From positions 26,243 to 90,242 of the forward strand of contig NZ_JAGEPF010000040.1 of NCBI RefSeq assembly GCF_017573465.1: a DNA stretch of 64,000 bases. The letters run 5' to 3'. The notes beneath the pieces are model-generated. The model saw only the letters and a list, made by a program, of their open reading frames with translations. It did not search any database and was not told the origin of the DNA. This stretch comes from Actinomadura violacea. Lineage in GTDB: Bacteria > Actinomycetota > Actinomycetes > Streptosporangiales > Streptosporangiaceae. A program made the position numbers and the translations under genes. Shown here one piece after another: positions 51,225-60,022 of the stretch. Positions within the stretch are counted from its first letter, which is position 1, and every line of letters starts with the position of its first letter.

Positions 51225-53219
51225 TCAGGCGGCTTCGGCGGCCACGTCGCCCGGGGTCTCGTCCGGGGTCTCGTGGGGACGCGAGTCGCCATCCCCCTCG
51301 CCGCCGCCCGGCTGGCCGACGTGCTCGTTGGCCGCCGCAGCGACGGACTCGGCGGCGCCGTCCGCCGCCGCATCCTGGCCGGTTCCTGCCTCGACGGCTC
51401 GCAGCGCGCTACCATCCTCGGCAGCCGCGAGCGCGGTACCCCCCTCGACCGCCTCCTGGTCGGGGTCGGTGCCGGTGTAGCGGACCTTGAGGATGACGGC
51501 CTTCTCGATCGCCACCGGCTTGTGCCCGGCCTTGTCCTTCAGGAACTTCAGGTACGCCGACGCCTCGTCGCGGGTGCAGTACGGGTTGGCCCTGTCGGTT
51601 CGCCAGGTGTTGCGCCGGTCGCCGATGTCGGCGATCTCGTACTCCATCGCGGCCACGTACTCGGCCAGTATCAGCGTGTGCAGCCGACCGGTCGTCGCCC
51701 GCTGCGCCTCCTCCTTCGCCTCGGTCAGCGACTTGCCGGTGAACTCGCGGAACAGCGACTCGCTGCGCCAGTTCCCCAGGCCCGCCCGCACCGGGCCCGG
51801 CATGACCAGCAGCTGATCGGCCAGGAACGCCATCGTCCCCGTCGGGGCGGTACGGCGCCGCAGCAGCTGGGCCAGGAACACCCGCCGCGCCTTGGCCGCG
51901 GTTAGCCACTCACGGTTCGCCCTCACCACCAGATCGCGAGGGGGTACGTACGTGGTCTCGGCGCCCTCGGTCCTGGCGGCGCGGCCGGTACGGCTGCGGT
52001 GCCCGTACTGCTCGGGCGAGGTGCAGTAGTACACCGCCCCGGGCGGCCCGTACGCGGTCACGAACACCCGGGCGCCCGGGCACTGGCGGTGGTTCTCCGG
52101 GGTCAGCTCCTGACCGTCCTTGTCCCGCAGCTGGTCGACCCGCCACCCGCCGGGCGGGAGGTTCTCGGTCACGGTCTCGCCCGCCTCGACGAGCTCGGCT
52201 CGCATCCGCATCCGCTGCCCGACTCGGGCATCGGCGAACCCGTGCCCGTACTGCACCGGGTCGGTGCAGTACTCCACCGGCTCGGTCAGGTCGTAGGGGA
52301 AGTGCACGCCGCGTCCCGGGCACTTGCTGTGCAGCTCGCTGTCGAGGAAGTCCTCCGCCTCGTCGCTCTCACCGCTGGACTCGCTGTGCTCGCCGTCGTC
52401 GCGCTCGTCGTCGACGCGGAGCCTGTCCAGCTCCACGGCACCGTCGGGCAGATCGTCGGTGACGGGGACGCCGGCTGTGGAGAACGCGGCGAGCAGCCGC
52501 TCGTGCTCGGCCTCGTCGGCGCGCTCCTTCCGGATGTTCTCGGCGACCGCCTCCATCGGCTCCCGGTACCGCCGCCCGCGCAGCAGCCGCTCGGTCGCCT
52601 CCTCATCGTCCTCGAACTCGGCGAGGATCGCCTGTTCGAGGATCGACGGCTGGTAACCCTCGAATGCCTGGGTCGCCCGCTGGTAGCCGGCGTCACTGAG
52701 CCTGCCGGCGTGGATGTGCTGCTGGACCTCCTTGGCCTTCAGGCCGAGCTGGCTGCGGGCCTCCTTGCGGGTGGCGCCGGCACCGATCGCGAACGTCAGC
52801 GCCAGCGTCTGCTGACGCTCGGTGTGGTTGAGCCGCGTCTCCGAGTCGTTCGCCAGGTACTGCAGCAGGTGCTGGCTGGCCTCGTCCAGGTCCCAGTGCA
52901 CCACGCACCGCACCTCGGGACGCCCGGTCTTGCAGGCCGCCAACCAGCGCCGACGTCCCTCGACGATCCAGAAGGATCCGTCCTCCTGCGGGTTCGGGAC
53001 GACGTCCAGCGCCTCCTCAACACCGCGGGCCGCGACCGAGGCCAGGAGCCGCTGGGACGGCTCGCCGTTGGGGCGGACGTGCTTGGGGTGCGGAGTGAGC
53101 TTGTCCACCGCGATGACCTGGAAGGTCACCGACGGCCTCCCCTCACTCGGGGCGAAGTCCTCCGAAGAACCGGCCGCCGTGGCCTCGTTCTCCGACAACG
53201 AAGTACTGCTCGTGCTCAT
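51225..53219 (-). CDS. ParB/RepB/Spo0J N-domain protein, large
   Basis: 664 aa. FQVIAVDKLTPHPKHVRPNGEP opens a ParB-type nuclease/CTPase-like fold, with VVPNPQEDGSFWIVEGRRRWLAACKTG as the GERRxRA-like box and an HTH-like middle (QTLALTFAIGAGATRKEARSQLGL). The C-terminal half adds two similar zones with VTENLPPGGWRVDQLRD, YCTDPVQYGHG and YCTSPEQYGHR, then a basic stretch and an Ala/Glu tail. There is no ParA nearby, so partition or gene control are both possible. GGAGG precedes the ATG; palindrome D begins 42 bp upstream. Confidence 0.85.
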   Translation of the reverse strand: MSTSSTSLSENEATAAGSSEDFAPSEGRPSVTFQVIAVDKLTPHPKHVRPNGEPSQRLLASVAARGVEEALDVVPNPQEDGSFWIVEGRRRWLAACKTGRPEVRCVVHWDLDEASQHLLQYLANDSETRLNHTERQQTLALTFAIGAGATRKEARSQLGLKAKEVQQHIHAGRLSDAGYQRATQAFEGYQPSILEQAILAEFEDDEEATERLLRGRRYREPMEAVAENIRKERADEAEHERLLAAFSTAGVPVTDDLPDGAVELDRLRVDDERDDGEHSESSGESDEAEDFLDSELHSKCPGRGVHFPYDLTEPVEYCTDPVQYGHGFADARVGQRMRMRAELVEAGETVTENLPPGGWRVDQLRDKDGQELTPENHRQCPGARVFVTAYGPPGAVYYCTSPEQYGHRSRTGRAARTEGAETTYVPPRDLVVRANREWLTAAKARRVFLAQLLRRRTAPTGTMAFLADQLLVMPGPVRAGLGNWRSESLFREFTGKSLTEAKEEAQRATTGRLHTLILAEYVAAMEYEIADIGDRRNTWRTDRANPYCTRDEASAYLKFLKDKAGHKPVAIEKAVILKVRYTGTDPDQEAVEGGTALAAAEDGSALRAVEAGTGQDAAADGAAESVAAAANEHVGQPGGGEGDGDSRPHETPDETPGDVAAEAA

Positions 53220-53260
53220 GCTCTGAGCGCCTCCAGAAACTCTGTGCGGGGGCGACGCCC

Positions 53261-53551
53261 CCTGCTCCCTGTCCGGCGGCCAGCCCGCTTTACCTCGCCG
53301 TCCGGCGGGCCGTCAGCCCGGCGTCCCGGCCCCCGGAAGGTTTTCCGGATGGTGCTCGGCGTGGTCATCAGCCGGTGCTGGACGAGGAGGGAGACCGAGT
53401 CCGGGAGCCTGGATAAGAACCGGGCGGTGAGACGGAAAAGCTTCCGGGGGCCGGGCGCGTCAGGTCGTAGGAACCTGAAGGCAGTTGACGCGAGCCGGGT
53501 TGACGGCCCGCCGGACGGCGAGGTTGGCTGCTCCGCCGGACAGGGAGCAGG
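53261..53551. repeat. long imperfect palindrome D (G-G mismatch family)
   Basis: Central arms 53325-53347 and 53433-53455 pair at 22 of 23, the exception again a G-G next to TTTTCC/GGAAAA, but the loop is 85 nt. Middle arms 53292-53322 and 53494-53524 pair at 30 of 31. Outer arms 53261-53279 and 53533-53551 pair perfectly (19 bp). The rest of 53552-53848 holds no supported gene. Marks the edge of the minus-strand accessory block. Confidence 0.92.
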
Positions 53552-53848
53552 AGGCGCTCGCCCAGATTGATGGATGCTCAGTGCATGAGCTCGTGCGCTG
53601 CCCGAAGAGTCGGCCGTTCTTGGGAAGCGAGATTGCCGCCGGATGGTTCCGGAAGGAACGAGCAGATCCGACTGGCATCGTTTCGTGCTCGGACCTGCAG
53701 AAAGGGCCTCTGAGCGACAGCAGCTGGCATCGTCTCCACGGCCCGGCAGGCCAGCACTGTTGACCGCGACGAGGAACTTCCCGATGCGCTGGTGGCGAAG
53801 ACCGCTGGTGGCTGAGAGCGCGGCCATGGTCTGGGAAGATGAGCTCTA

Positions 53849-54493
53849 ATGCCATCCCCTCCTCAGTGGACTCCGCCTCACGCCCCCGACGCGCATCCCG
53901 TTCCGAGTGACGGACGCAGAAACTGCGGCGTGGTAGAGACCGTCCTCCGCCGCCAGTGGGACCCTGATCAAGGGCTGCCGCCGACGAGCCTGATCCACGC
54001 GATCGACCGGATCGCGGGTCTGCCTGTGCACCTCGCCTCACGCCTGGCGACCTGGCTGGACGGCCTCTGGCTGGGCGAAGGAGCGGTGCCGGATCTGGAC
54101 AGCCTGTGGTTCTTGCGGGGGCAGCTCGTGCAGGAAGGCTCGTCGATTCTGTGGGATCACGAGCCGGCCGCGGTCGTCGGCCGCACCATGGTGGTGGGCA
54201 CCGGCGACCACTTGAGCGTCAGCCTCGTCGACCATGAGCTGGGACACGTGTTCGACGCGATGGACGAGATGTCCGCCCGGCCGGATTGGCAGACGATCAT
54301 GTGGCGATGCAGCCCGCTGGTCCTGCATCCCCGCTACCGAGATCCAGCTGAGCTTTGGGCAGAGGCCTACGCACATCTAGCTGTCGGGGAGCTGCGCCGC
54401 CTGACCCGCCTGCTCGGAGGGAACAGCGAGGCCATGGAGATGGTGTGGGCGTACTATAGGTACCAGCTCGGTCTGGAGGTGGGCCCCAAGTGA
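53849..54493 (+). CDS. HELGH-motif protein, possible zinc metalloprotease
   Basis: 214 aa. VSLVDHELGHVFDAMDEM contains HExxH-type HELGH near residue 131; AELWAEAYAHLAVGELRRL could supply the third ligand (Glu/His). It is annotated as a metallopeptidase-like protein of unknown substrate. GTG starts the next gene within its stop codon (GTGA). Plus strand, so outside the minus-strand block. Confidence 0.68.
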   Translation: MPSPPQWTPPHAPDAHPVPSDGRRNCGVVETVLRRQWDPDQGLPPTSLIHAIDRIAGLPVHLASRLATWLDGLWLGEGAVPDLDSLWFLRGQLVQEGSSILWDHEPAAVVGRTMVVGTGDHLSVSLVDHELGHVFDAMDEMSARPDWQTIMWRCSPLVLHPRYRDPAELWAEAYAHLAVGELRRLTRLLGGNSEAMEMVWAYYRYQLGLEVGPK

Positions 54494-54699
54494 TCCCGGT
54501 CATCGACCGCAACGGCGTCGACTTGCTGATGCCTCACGCCGCTGGGCACGGCGCCGAGCGGATCACCCCGGACGACCCCCGCTACGGCGACCTCAAGGCG
54601 ATCGCCGTCGACCTGAACGTCCCTGATGATCCGACCGCAGACGCAGCCCTTGGCGCAGAGCTGGAAGCGCGCTACCGGGCCCGCGGCCACGCCGCCTGA
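54490..54699 (+). CDS. hypothetical protein, 69 aa
   Basis: GTG start overlapping the stop of the HELGH gene. Sequence IPVIDRNGVDLLMPHAAGHGAERITPDD then helical acidic end. Coupled to the HELGH gene and perhaps its partner or substrate. Family not recognised. Confidence 0.55.
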   Translation: MIPVIDRNGVDLLMPHAAGHGAERITPDDPRYGDLKAIAVDLNVPDDPTADAALGAELEARYRARGHAA

Positions 54700-54717
54700 C
54701 CTGATTCCGCAAGACGA

Positions 54718-55176
54718 TCAGCTACGTGCCGAAGGGCCTCGGCTGAGGATAGGCCGGACCCACCAGTACGGGCGGTTCAAGTAGTTGACCGTGATCATCT
54801 CGAACTGGCCATCGCGTTCGGGGCGGTAGGGCATGGCTCCGAACACGAGCAACCGATACACCGTCTCTGCGGCTCGGCCGTGATGCTCAACGTCCTTCTC
54901 CGCAGCGCGCACCTCGACCACGCGCCAGGTCATCCCGGTATCGGCCCGGCGCACCTCTGTTGGCCGACGTGGCAGGCCAGCGTGCTTGACGACCGCAGGG
55001 AACTCGTCCACCGAACAAATAATCGCACATGCGTTCGACGTGGGCACTGTCTGGGGCGCCGCATCGTCAGACCAAGCCGAGTGTGACGCCCAGCGATAGT
55101 TGGCGGCTCCCAGAGTTGGTTGGCGGGCCTTCTCTAAGTCTGCTCGGCGGGCGATCACCGACATCAGCGCCAGCAC
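54718..55176 (-). CDS. hypothetical protein, up to 152 aa
   Basis: The C-terminal part (GMTWRVVEVRAAEKDVEHHGRAAETVYRLLVFGAMPYRPE, then FEMITVNYLNRPYWWVRPIL) looks coding; the N terminus is uncertain and the true start may be further in. Faces the 69-aa gene tail to tail. Function unknown. Confidence 0.45.
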   Translation of the reverse strand: MLALMSVIARRADLEKARQPTLGAANYRWASHSAWSDDAAPQTVPTSNACAIICSVDEFPAVVKHAGLPRRPTEVRRADTGMTWRVVEVRAAEKDVEHHGRAAETVYRLLVFGAMPYRPERDGQFEMITVNYLNRPYWWVRPILSRGPSARS

Positions 55177-55270
55177 GGCGGAGGCCGGCAGTCCGCTGGT
55201 TGGGGCCGCTGGAAACTGCCCGGGATCCGTGCGGTTGTCGGCCGCCGTTGTTCAACCATGCCCCTCCCGT

Positions 55271-55867
55271 TCAGGGACGAAGGTCTCTGCAGTGCTTGGT
55301 GGTCGTCGACTGGAGGTTGAGGAGCGTCATCACGCCTGCTCTGCCGCTGAAACGCGAGCAGATGTCATCCGGTGTGGTGCCTTCGGCAGGCGAGACGACG
55401 AAGGCGTCGGAAGGCGGCAGGTGGTCGGGCATGTGGCCGCCGTAGTGCGTCAGCAACTGCGGCTGGGACAGATAGGTGACCGAAGCGATCAAGGTGCTTT
55501 GTTGGAGTTCTTGGCGGAGTTGGTCCTTCTCTGTCTGCGTCGCGATCTGAGATCGGCAGGGCGAGGGCTGGGACGTCCCTGGGAGGATCCCGGCGTTCCC
55601 TGCTGAGCACAGCAGGAAAGCGACCGTGGGCGCAGTCGGCTTGCTGGCTTCCTGATGAGCCACTGCGGTGCGGGGCTGCAAGGTGCCGGAGAACGCCGCC
55701 TCGTACAGCAGGAATCCGCCCCAGCCGGTGACGGCGGTTGCCAGCAGCGCGACAACGACACCCAGCGCGATCAACGCCGGCTTGTTCTTGGGCCCGCGTG
55801 GGGCGGGTGACACAGGAACGAACGGGCCCGGGGGCGGCGATGGAGGTGGTGTGGGGTGATGGGTCAC
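55271..55867 (-). CDS. membrane-anchored protein with one TM segment
   Basis: 198 aa. A Pro-rich N terminus, then KPALIALGVVVALLATAVTGWGGFLLYEAAF as a single TM helix near residues 28-58 and an extracytoplasmic C-terminal domain with several Cys. GTG start overlapping the stop of the upstream gene (GTGA). Likely exported domain of unknown role. Confidence 0.65.
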   Translation of the reverse strand: MTHHPTPPPSPPPGPFVPVSPAPRGPKNKPALIALGVVVALLATAVTGWGGFLLYEAAFSGTLQPRTAVAHQEASKPTAPTVAFLLCSAGNAGILPGTSQPSPCRSQIATQTEKDQLRQELQQSTLIASVTYLSQPQLLTHYGGHMPDHLPPSDAFVVSPAEGTTPDDICSRFSGRAGVMTLLNLQSTTTKHCRDLRP

Positions 55868-56604
55868 GGTATCCAGCCGATCCTCGGTGTGTTGCGTTTG
55901 CGTTCCCTGTCGAGCAGGGTGTCGATGACACCACGCAGCAGGGTGTATCGCGGGATGCCGGCGACCGGTCGCCGGCATCTGGGACGGCGGCGACCGGCCT
56001 CAACGACGCTGAACCAGCCGTCTTGGACTTCGGCGCTCTCCAGCATCTGCCAGGGCACCTGGTGGTGTTTGAACCACAGGCCGTCCAGGGACACCGAGTA
56101 CTTACCGAAGCTCAGCACGGACCCGCGCTGCAGATCCTCCAACGCGGCCGGCAGCCTGGACTTGCCGAGGTAGTCGCAGACGGCGCGGCCGACCGCATTG
56201 TAGGCGTAGCCCTGGGGCAGGCCGTGTCCGGCGCTCGGCGGGGCGCGGAGCCCGCCGTCGCGGTAGTCGCCCGCAAGGGTGGTGCCCACGCCGTATTCGC
56301 GGGCCAGCTTGTATTCGAAATGGGTGTGGGTGTAGTTCGCCTTCCCGTTCCGGTAGTGGTGCACCACGGACTCGTGCCACGTGGTGATGTCGCTCCAGCG
56401 GAAGACCTGCAGCGCGTTGTCGAAGCCCTGCCGGACCAAACCCGCACGGAACTGATAGACACGGTCGACCTTGCCGGCAGAGATCCCGACGCGCGTCGGG
56501 AAGGGATGGACGTACTCGCCGAGACCGTACTGCTCAGCCAGCCTTCTGGCTTCGCCGGTCAGATCCGCCCACGTACTGTCGGCCGGCAGCAGCCCCAACT
56601 CCAT
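55864..56604 (-). CDS. hypothetical protein, possibly DUF6585-like
   Basis: 246 aa. Strand-rich: FPTRVGISAGKVDRVYQFRAGLVRQGFDNALQVFRWSDITTWHES, HYRNGKANYTHTHFEYKLARE, SGVLSFGKYSVSLDGLWFK-like segment ending VPWQMLESAEVQDGWFSVVE. This recalls DUF6585 (PH-like) from Streptomyces, at low confidence. ATG at 56604 chosen; GGGGGC lies upstream. Coupled to the membrane protein downstream. 56605-56907 shows no supported gene. Confidence 0.62.
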   Translation of the reverse strand: MELGLLPADSTWADLTGEARRLAEQYGLGEYVHPFPTRVGISAGKVDRVYQFRAGLVRQGFDNALQVFRWSDITTWHESVVHHYRNGKANYTHTHFEYKLAREYGVGTTLAGDYRDGGLRAPPSAGHGLPQGYAYNAVGRAVCDYLGKSRLPAALEDLQRGSVLSFGKYSVSLDGLWFKHHQVPWQMLESAEVQDGWFSVVEAGRRRPRCRRPVAGIPRYTLLRGVIDTLLDRERKRNTPRIGWIP

Positions 56605-56907
56605 GTGCCCCCGTACTCGTGCTCTGTCCAAGGGGACGAATCGCGGACCGCCGAACGGACGGACGCGGAGCCGCCCCACAAGAACCTCTAACAGACAACT
56701 GTGTCCGAATGACGGGCGGCCCCGCAAGTGCGGCACGTGCGAGACGGTGCTGCACTTAAGCAGAACCACGGCCCGGGCCGGCGCCGGACCACAGGAACGC
56801 CCGGCTGGTAGGAAGTTGAGTCGGTGCGGGACCCTGCCCTGAGGCGACCCAGCTCGCCTCCCGCGGACGACGGCGCACCGTGCCCGGCATCCCGTCTTGC
56901 TGCGGGG

Positions 56908-58323
56908 TTACGCTGCTGCGTTCTGGTGTCCGGCGCGGGGCAGTGTCAGTGTCGCGCCCGCTGTCAGGAGGAGTCCGGCGGCAGCGATCAGCATGCTCCA
57001 GCGCATGCCGGTCAGGAACGTGTCCGCGCCGGCCAGTAGCGCCCCGAAGACCGCGACCGCGATCGCTCCGCCGACCTGGCGGCCGGTGTTGAGTACGGCG
57101 CCCGCGGTGCCCGCCCGGTCCGCGGGTACCGTGTCGAGCAGCATCGCGGTCAGTGCGGGCACCGTCAGTGCCCCCCCGAGGCCGACGGGCACCATCAGCG
57201 CCGCCACCGTCCACACGCCGGTGTGCGGGTCGACGGTGAGGAGCGCCATCAGCCCGGCCGTCCCGACCAGTTGTCCCGCCACCATCGGGACCCGCGGGCC
57301 GAACCGTCCGGCGAGTTTGGCCGAGGCCAGGTTCACCACTGCGACCAGTGCCGTCATCGGGATGAACATCAGACCCGCGTGCAGCGCGGACTGCCCGCGC
57401 TCCTGCTGCAGGTACAGGCTGAAGATGAACACCCCGCCGTAGTAGGCGGCATTGAGCATGAAGCCGACCGCCAGGGACACCGCCACCACCCGCGAGCGGA
57501 ACAGCGGCAGCGGGAGCATGGGGTGCGCGCTGCGGGCCTGCACGGCGAGGAAGGCGACTGCCGCGGCCGCGGCCGACAGCAGCGACACCACCACGAGCGG
57601 CCGGGCGAAGCCCTGGTCGCCGCCTTCGATCACGCCGTAGGTCAGCGCGCCCATCGCGAGCACCGCCGTCACCTGCCCGGCCGCGTCAAGGCGCGCGGGC
57701 AGCCGCGCAGAGGCCGGCACGCGGGCGAGCAGGGCCAGGGCCAGCAGGCCTGCGGGGAGGTTGACGTAGAAGATCCATCGCCATCCCACCGAGGCGGTGA
57801 GCGCCCCGCCGAGCACCGGCCCGGCCGCCACCGCGACCGCGCCGCCCACGGTCCAGATGGCGATCGCCCGCGCCCGCCTGGCCTGGTCGGGGAAGCCCTG
57901 CCGGACCAGGGCCAGCGACGCCGGCATCATCACCGCCGCCGCGGCCCCCTGCACCAGCCGCGCGGCCACCAGCACGCCGAGCCCGGGTGCCAGCCCGCAC
58001 GCGGCCGAGGCCAGCGCGAACAGCACCAGCCCGCCGCCGTAGGCCCGCTTGGCCCCGATGCGGTCGGACAGGGCGCCCGCCGACAGCATCAGGGCGGCGA
58101 ACATCAGCGTGTACCCGTCCACCACCCATTGCAGGCCGGACATGCCGCCGCCGAGGCTGCGGCCGATGTCGGGCAGTGCGACCGTGACGATCAGCGCGTC
58201 CAGCGAGATGAGGAAGAAGCCCAGCAGCGCGGCACCGAGCACGACGGGGGATCCGCCCCCGGTCGCCTCGGGCGCCGCGGCTGCGCTTCGGGCCTCGGCG
58301 GAGGGTTTGGGCAGGGATGTCAT
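56908..58323 (-). CDS. DHA2-type MFS drug exporter
   Basis: 471 aa, about 14 hydrophobic segments. LDALIVTVALPDIGRSLGGG and LQWVVDGYTLMFAALMLSAGALSDRIGAKRAY are motif-A-like signatures of the EmrB/QacA subfamily. MTSLPKPSAEARS start with AGGAGC upstream. Drug/proton antiport is the family function; substrate unknown. Confidence 0.92.
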   Translation of the reverse strand: MTSLPKPSAEARSAAAAPEATGGGSPVVLGAALLGFFLISLDALIVTVALPDIGRSLGGGMSGLQWVVDGYTLMFAALMLSAGALSDRIGAKRAYGGGLVLFALASAACGLAPGLGVLVAARLVQGAAAAVMMPASLALVRQGFPDQARRARAIAIWTVGGAVAVAAGPVLGGALTASVGWRWIFYVNLPAGLLALALLARVPASARLPARLDAAGQVTAVLAMGALTYGVIEGGDQGFARPLVVVSLLSAAAAAVAFLAVQARSAHPMLPLPLFRSRVVAVSLAVGFMLNAAYYGGVFIFSLYLQQERGQSALHAGLMFIPMTALVAVVNLASAKLAGRFGPRVPMVAGQLVGTAGLMALLTVDPHTGVWTVAALMVPVGLGGALTVPALTAMLLDTVPADRAGTAGAVLNTGRQVGGAIAVAVFGALLAGADTFLTGMRWSMLIAAAGLLLTAGATLTLPRAGHQNAAA

Positions 58324-58364
58324 CGGGGCGCTCCTGAAACGTCGGTGAAGGTGTGCGGCCGGGG

Positions 58365-58841
58365 TCAGCCTGCTGCCTGTACCGGCAGGTCCTTGTTGCC
58401 GTCGCCCCAGGTCGCCGTCATCACCACCGTGGTGATCAGCCATCGGCCGCCGGTGCGGGTCAGCTCCCAGCGGTAGTCACCGCCGAGCGTCCACAGCGGA
58501 GCCCCGTGAGGGGTGGCGAGGCGGTGGGTGGCCTGGAAGGAGGCGGTACAGACGGCATGGTCCCCGTCGACCTGGACCAGGTGGTTGGCGATCAGGTGCT
58601 GAGTGGCGTCGAAGCCGCCGAGCGTCGCCGACCAGGCGTCGACGATCTCCTGGGGAGTGAGCTGGACCGGGTCGCCGCCGTTCAGGCTGGTGTAGTCGAG
58701 CAGCACCTGTTCAGCGAACAGGCCGCGCAGGAGCGCCCATTCACGGCGGTCGGCGTGCACGGCCATCCGGGTGCAGGTCTCAACGATCTCGATCCTGGTC
58801 TCGGCCGGCGATGGCGTGGCGGCCTCAAAGGATTCGGACAT
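58365..58841 (-). CDS. SnoaL-like / NTF2-fold protein
   Basis: 158 aa. RIEIVETCTRMAVHADRREWALLRGLFAEQVLLDYTSLNGGDPVQLTPQEIVDAW and GFDATQHLIANHLVQVDGDHAVCTASFQATH match the nuclear-transport-factor-2 type fold. Role could be isomerase/dehydratase-like or binding. GGAGACC upstream of ATG. Confidence 0.85.
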   Translation of the reverse strand: MSESFEAATPSPAETRIEIVETCTRMAVHADRREWALLRGLFAEQVLLDYTSLNGGDPVQLTPQEIVDAWSATLGGFDATQHLIANHLVQVDGDHAVCTASFQATHRLATPHGAPLWTLGGDYRWELTRTGGRWLITTVVMTATWGDGNKDLPVQAAG

Positions 58842-58927
58842 GGCGAAGTGGTCTCCTGTCTGGGGGCGATGAGCGGGTGGTCAGGGCCTGGGGGCAGAAC
58901 CAGCGAAGGTCAGGGTCTGCGGAGTGG

Positions 58928-59821
58928 TCACAGGGTGCGGGCGAAGTGCTCGGCCGCCGCGTCCGCGGCGAAGTCGACCTGCGGTGACTGGTCGTAGAAG
59001 TCGAACTGGGCACCCTCGGTCCACAGGAATCGTTTGGGCCCCGCGAGGCCGTGGTGGAAGCGGCGGGCACCGTCGGGGATGGCCGCGTCCTCGCTGTGCA
59101 CCAGCAGCACGGGCACGGTCACCTGCGGCGCGATCGCGACGGCGTCGAAGTCCAGCCACCCGGGCCAGGCCATGACGGCGAACCGGTTGGGCCACTGCGC
59201 GATCCCGCCGCGTTTGGGGTTGAGGTAGAAGTCGATGTCGAAGGGCATGGCCGCGTCGGGGTCACTGCCGCTGACCACCGGCACGTAGGCGACCTGTCCG
59301 GAATCCTCGTACCTGCGTCGGGCCTCGGCCGCCGCGGCCTTCTTCGCCTCGATGCCCTCCGGACCGCCGTAGTTCTCCTCGCAGAGACGGCGGTCATGCA
59401 GCCACGGCGCCACCAGGGCGAGCGACCGCACTCGAGGATCCTCGGCCGCGAAGGCGCTCACGTACATCGCGCCCGCGCACACCCCCAACGCGCCCAGGTG
59501 CATGTCGCTCACCGCCGGATGCCTGGTCAGAAAGTCCGCCGCCGCGCGGAGGTCCTGGACCTTCAGCTCCGGTGACTCGTAGTCGCGTGGCCGGCCGCCG
59601 GACTCGCCGTAGCCGGTGAAGTCGAACGACAGCGCCGCGAAGCCACGCCGGGCCAGTTCCTCGGCGTACCGGTCGGCCATCTGCTCCTTGACGCTGGTCC
59701 AGGTACCGGCGACCACGACACCCGGCACCGGGCCGATCCTGCCGGCGGGGTCGGGCAGAAAGAGATGACCGGCGAGCTTGGCCGCGTCGTCGGCGAAACG
59801 CACATGTTCACGTAGTGGCAA
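58928..59821 (-). CDS. alpha/beta hydrolase with Cys nucleophile
   Basis: 297 aa. FDFTGYGESGG oxyanion strand and LGALGVCAGAMYV, where Cys replaces Ser in the nucleophile elbow, as in dienelactone-hydrolase-like families. The acid is likely in HSEDAAIPD. TTG start is chosen because AAGGAG precedes it and MPLREHVRFADDAAKLAG fits the family N terminus. The usual terminal His position reads AQFDFYD. Confidence 0.8.
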   Translation of the reverse strand: MPLREHVRFADDAAKLAGHLFLPDPAGRIGPVPGVVVAGTWTSVKEQMADRYAEELARRGFAALSFDFTGYGESGGRPRDYESPELKVQDLRAAADFLTRHPAVSDMHLGALGVCAGAMYVSAFAAEDPRVRSLALVAPWLHDRRLCEENYGGPEGIEAKKAAAAEARRRYEDSGQVAYVPVVSGSDPDAAMPFDIDFYLNPKRGGIAQWPNRFAVMAWPGWLDFDAVAIAPQVTVPVLLVHSEDAAIPDGARRFHHGLAGPKRFLWTEGAQFDFYDQSPQVDFAADAAAEHFARTL

Positions 59822-60022
59822 AGCAGGGCTCCTTGGGAATGGGCAGAAGATGGCATGTCGCCGATCGGCCGCCGTGAGAAAGCCGATGGAGTCGGTGAGC
59901 GCGCGATGTCGGGCGTTGCTCATCCACGGCCCCTCTGCGCTGACGGATCGGCGGGCGCCGCTTGGGTGTGGTCGGTCAGCGTTCGCGGCGTCGACGGCCG
60001 CCCGCAGGTCCTTCGACCCCGG

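Noticed and set aside
53216..53827. coding frames on both strands across palindrome D
   Set aside because: They are open because the palindrome is GC-rich and symmetric; both strands give similar peptides, as expected for an inverted repeat.
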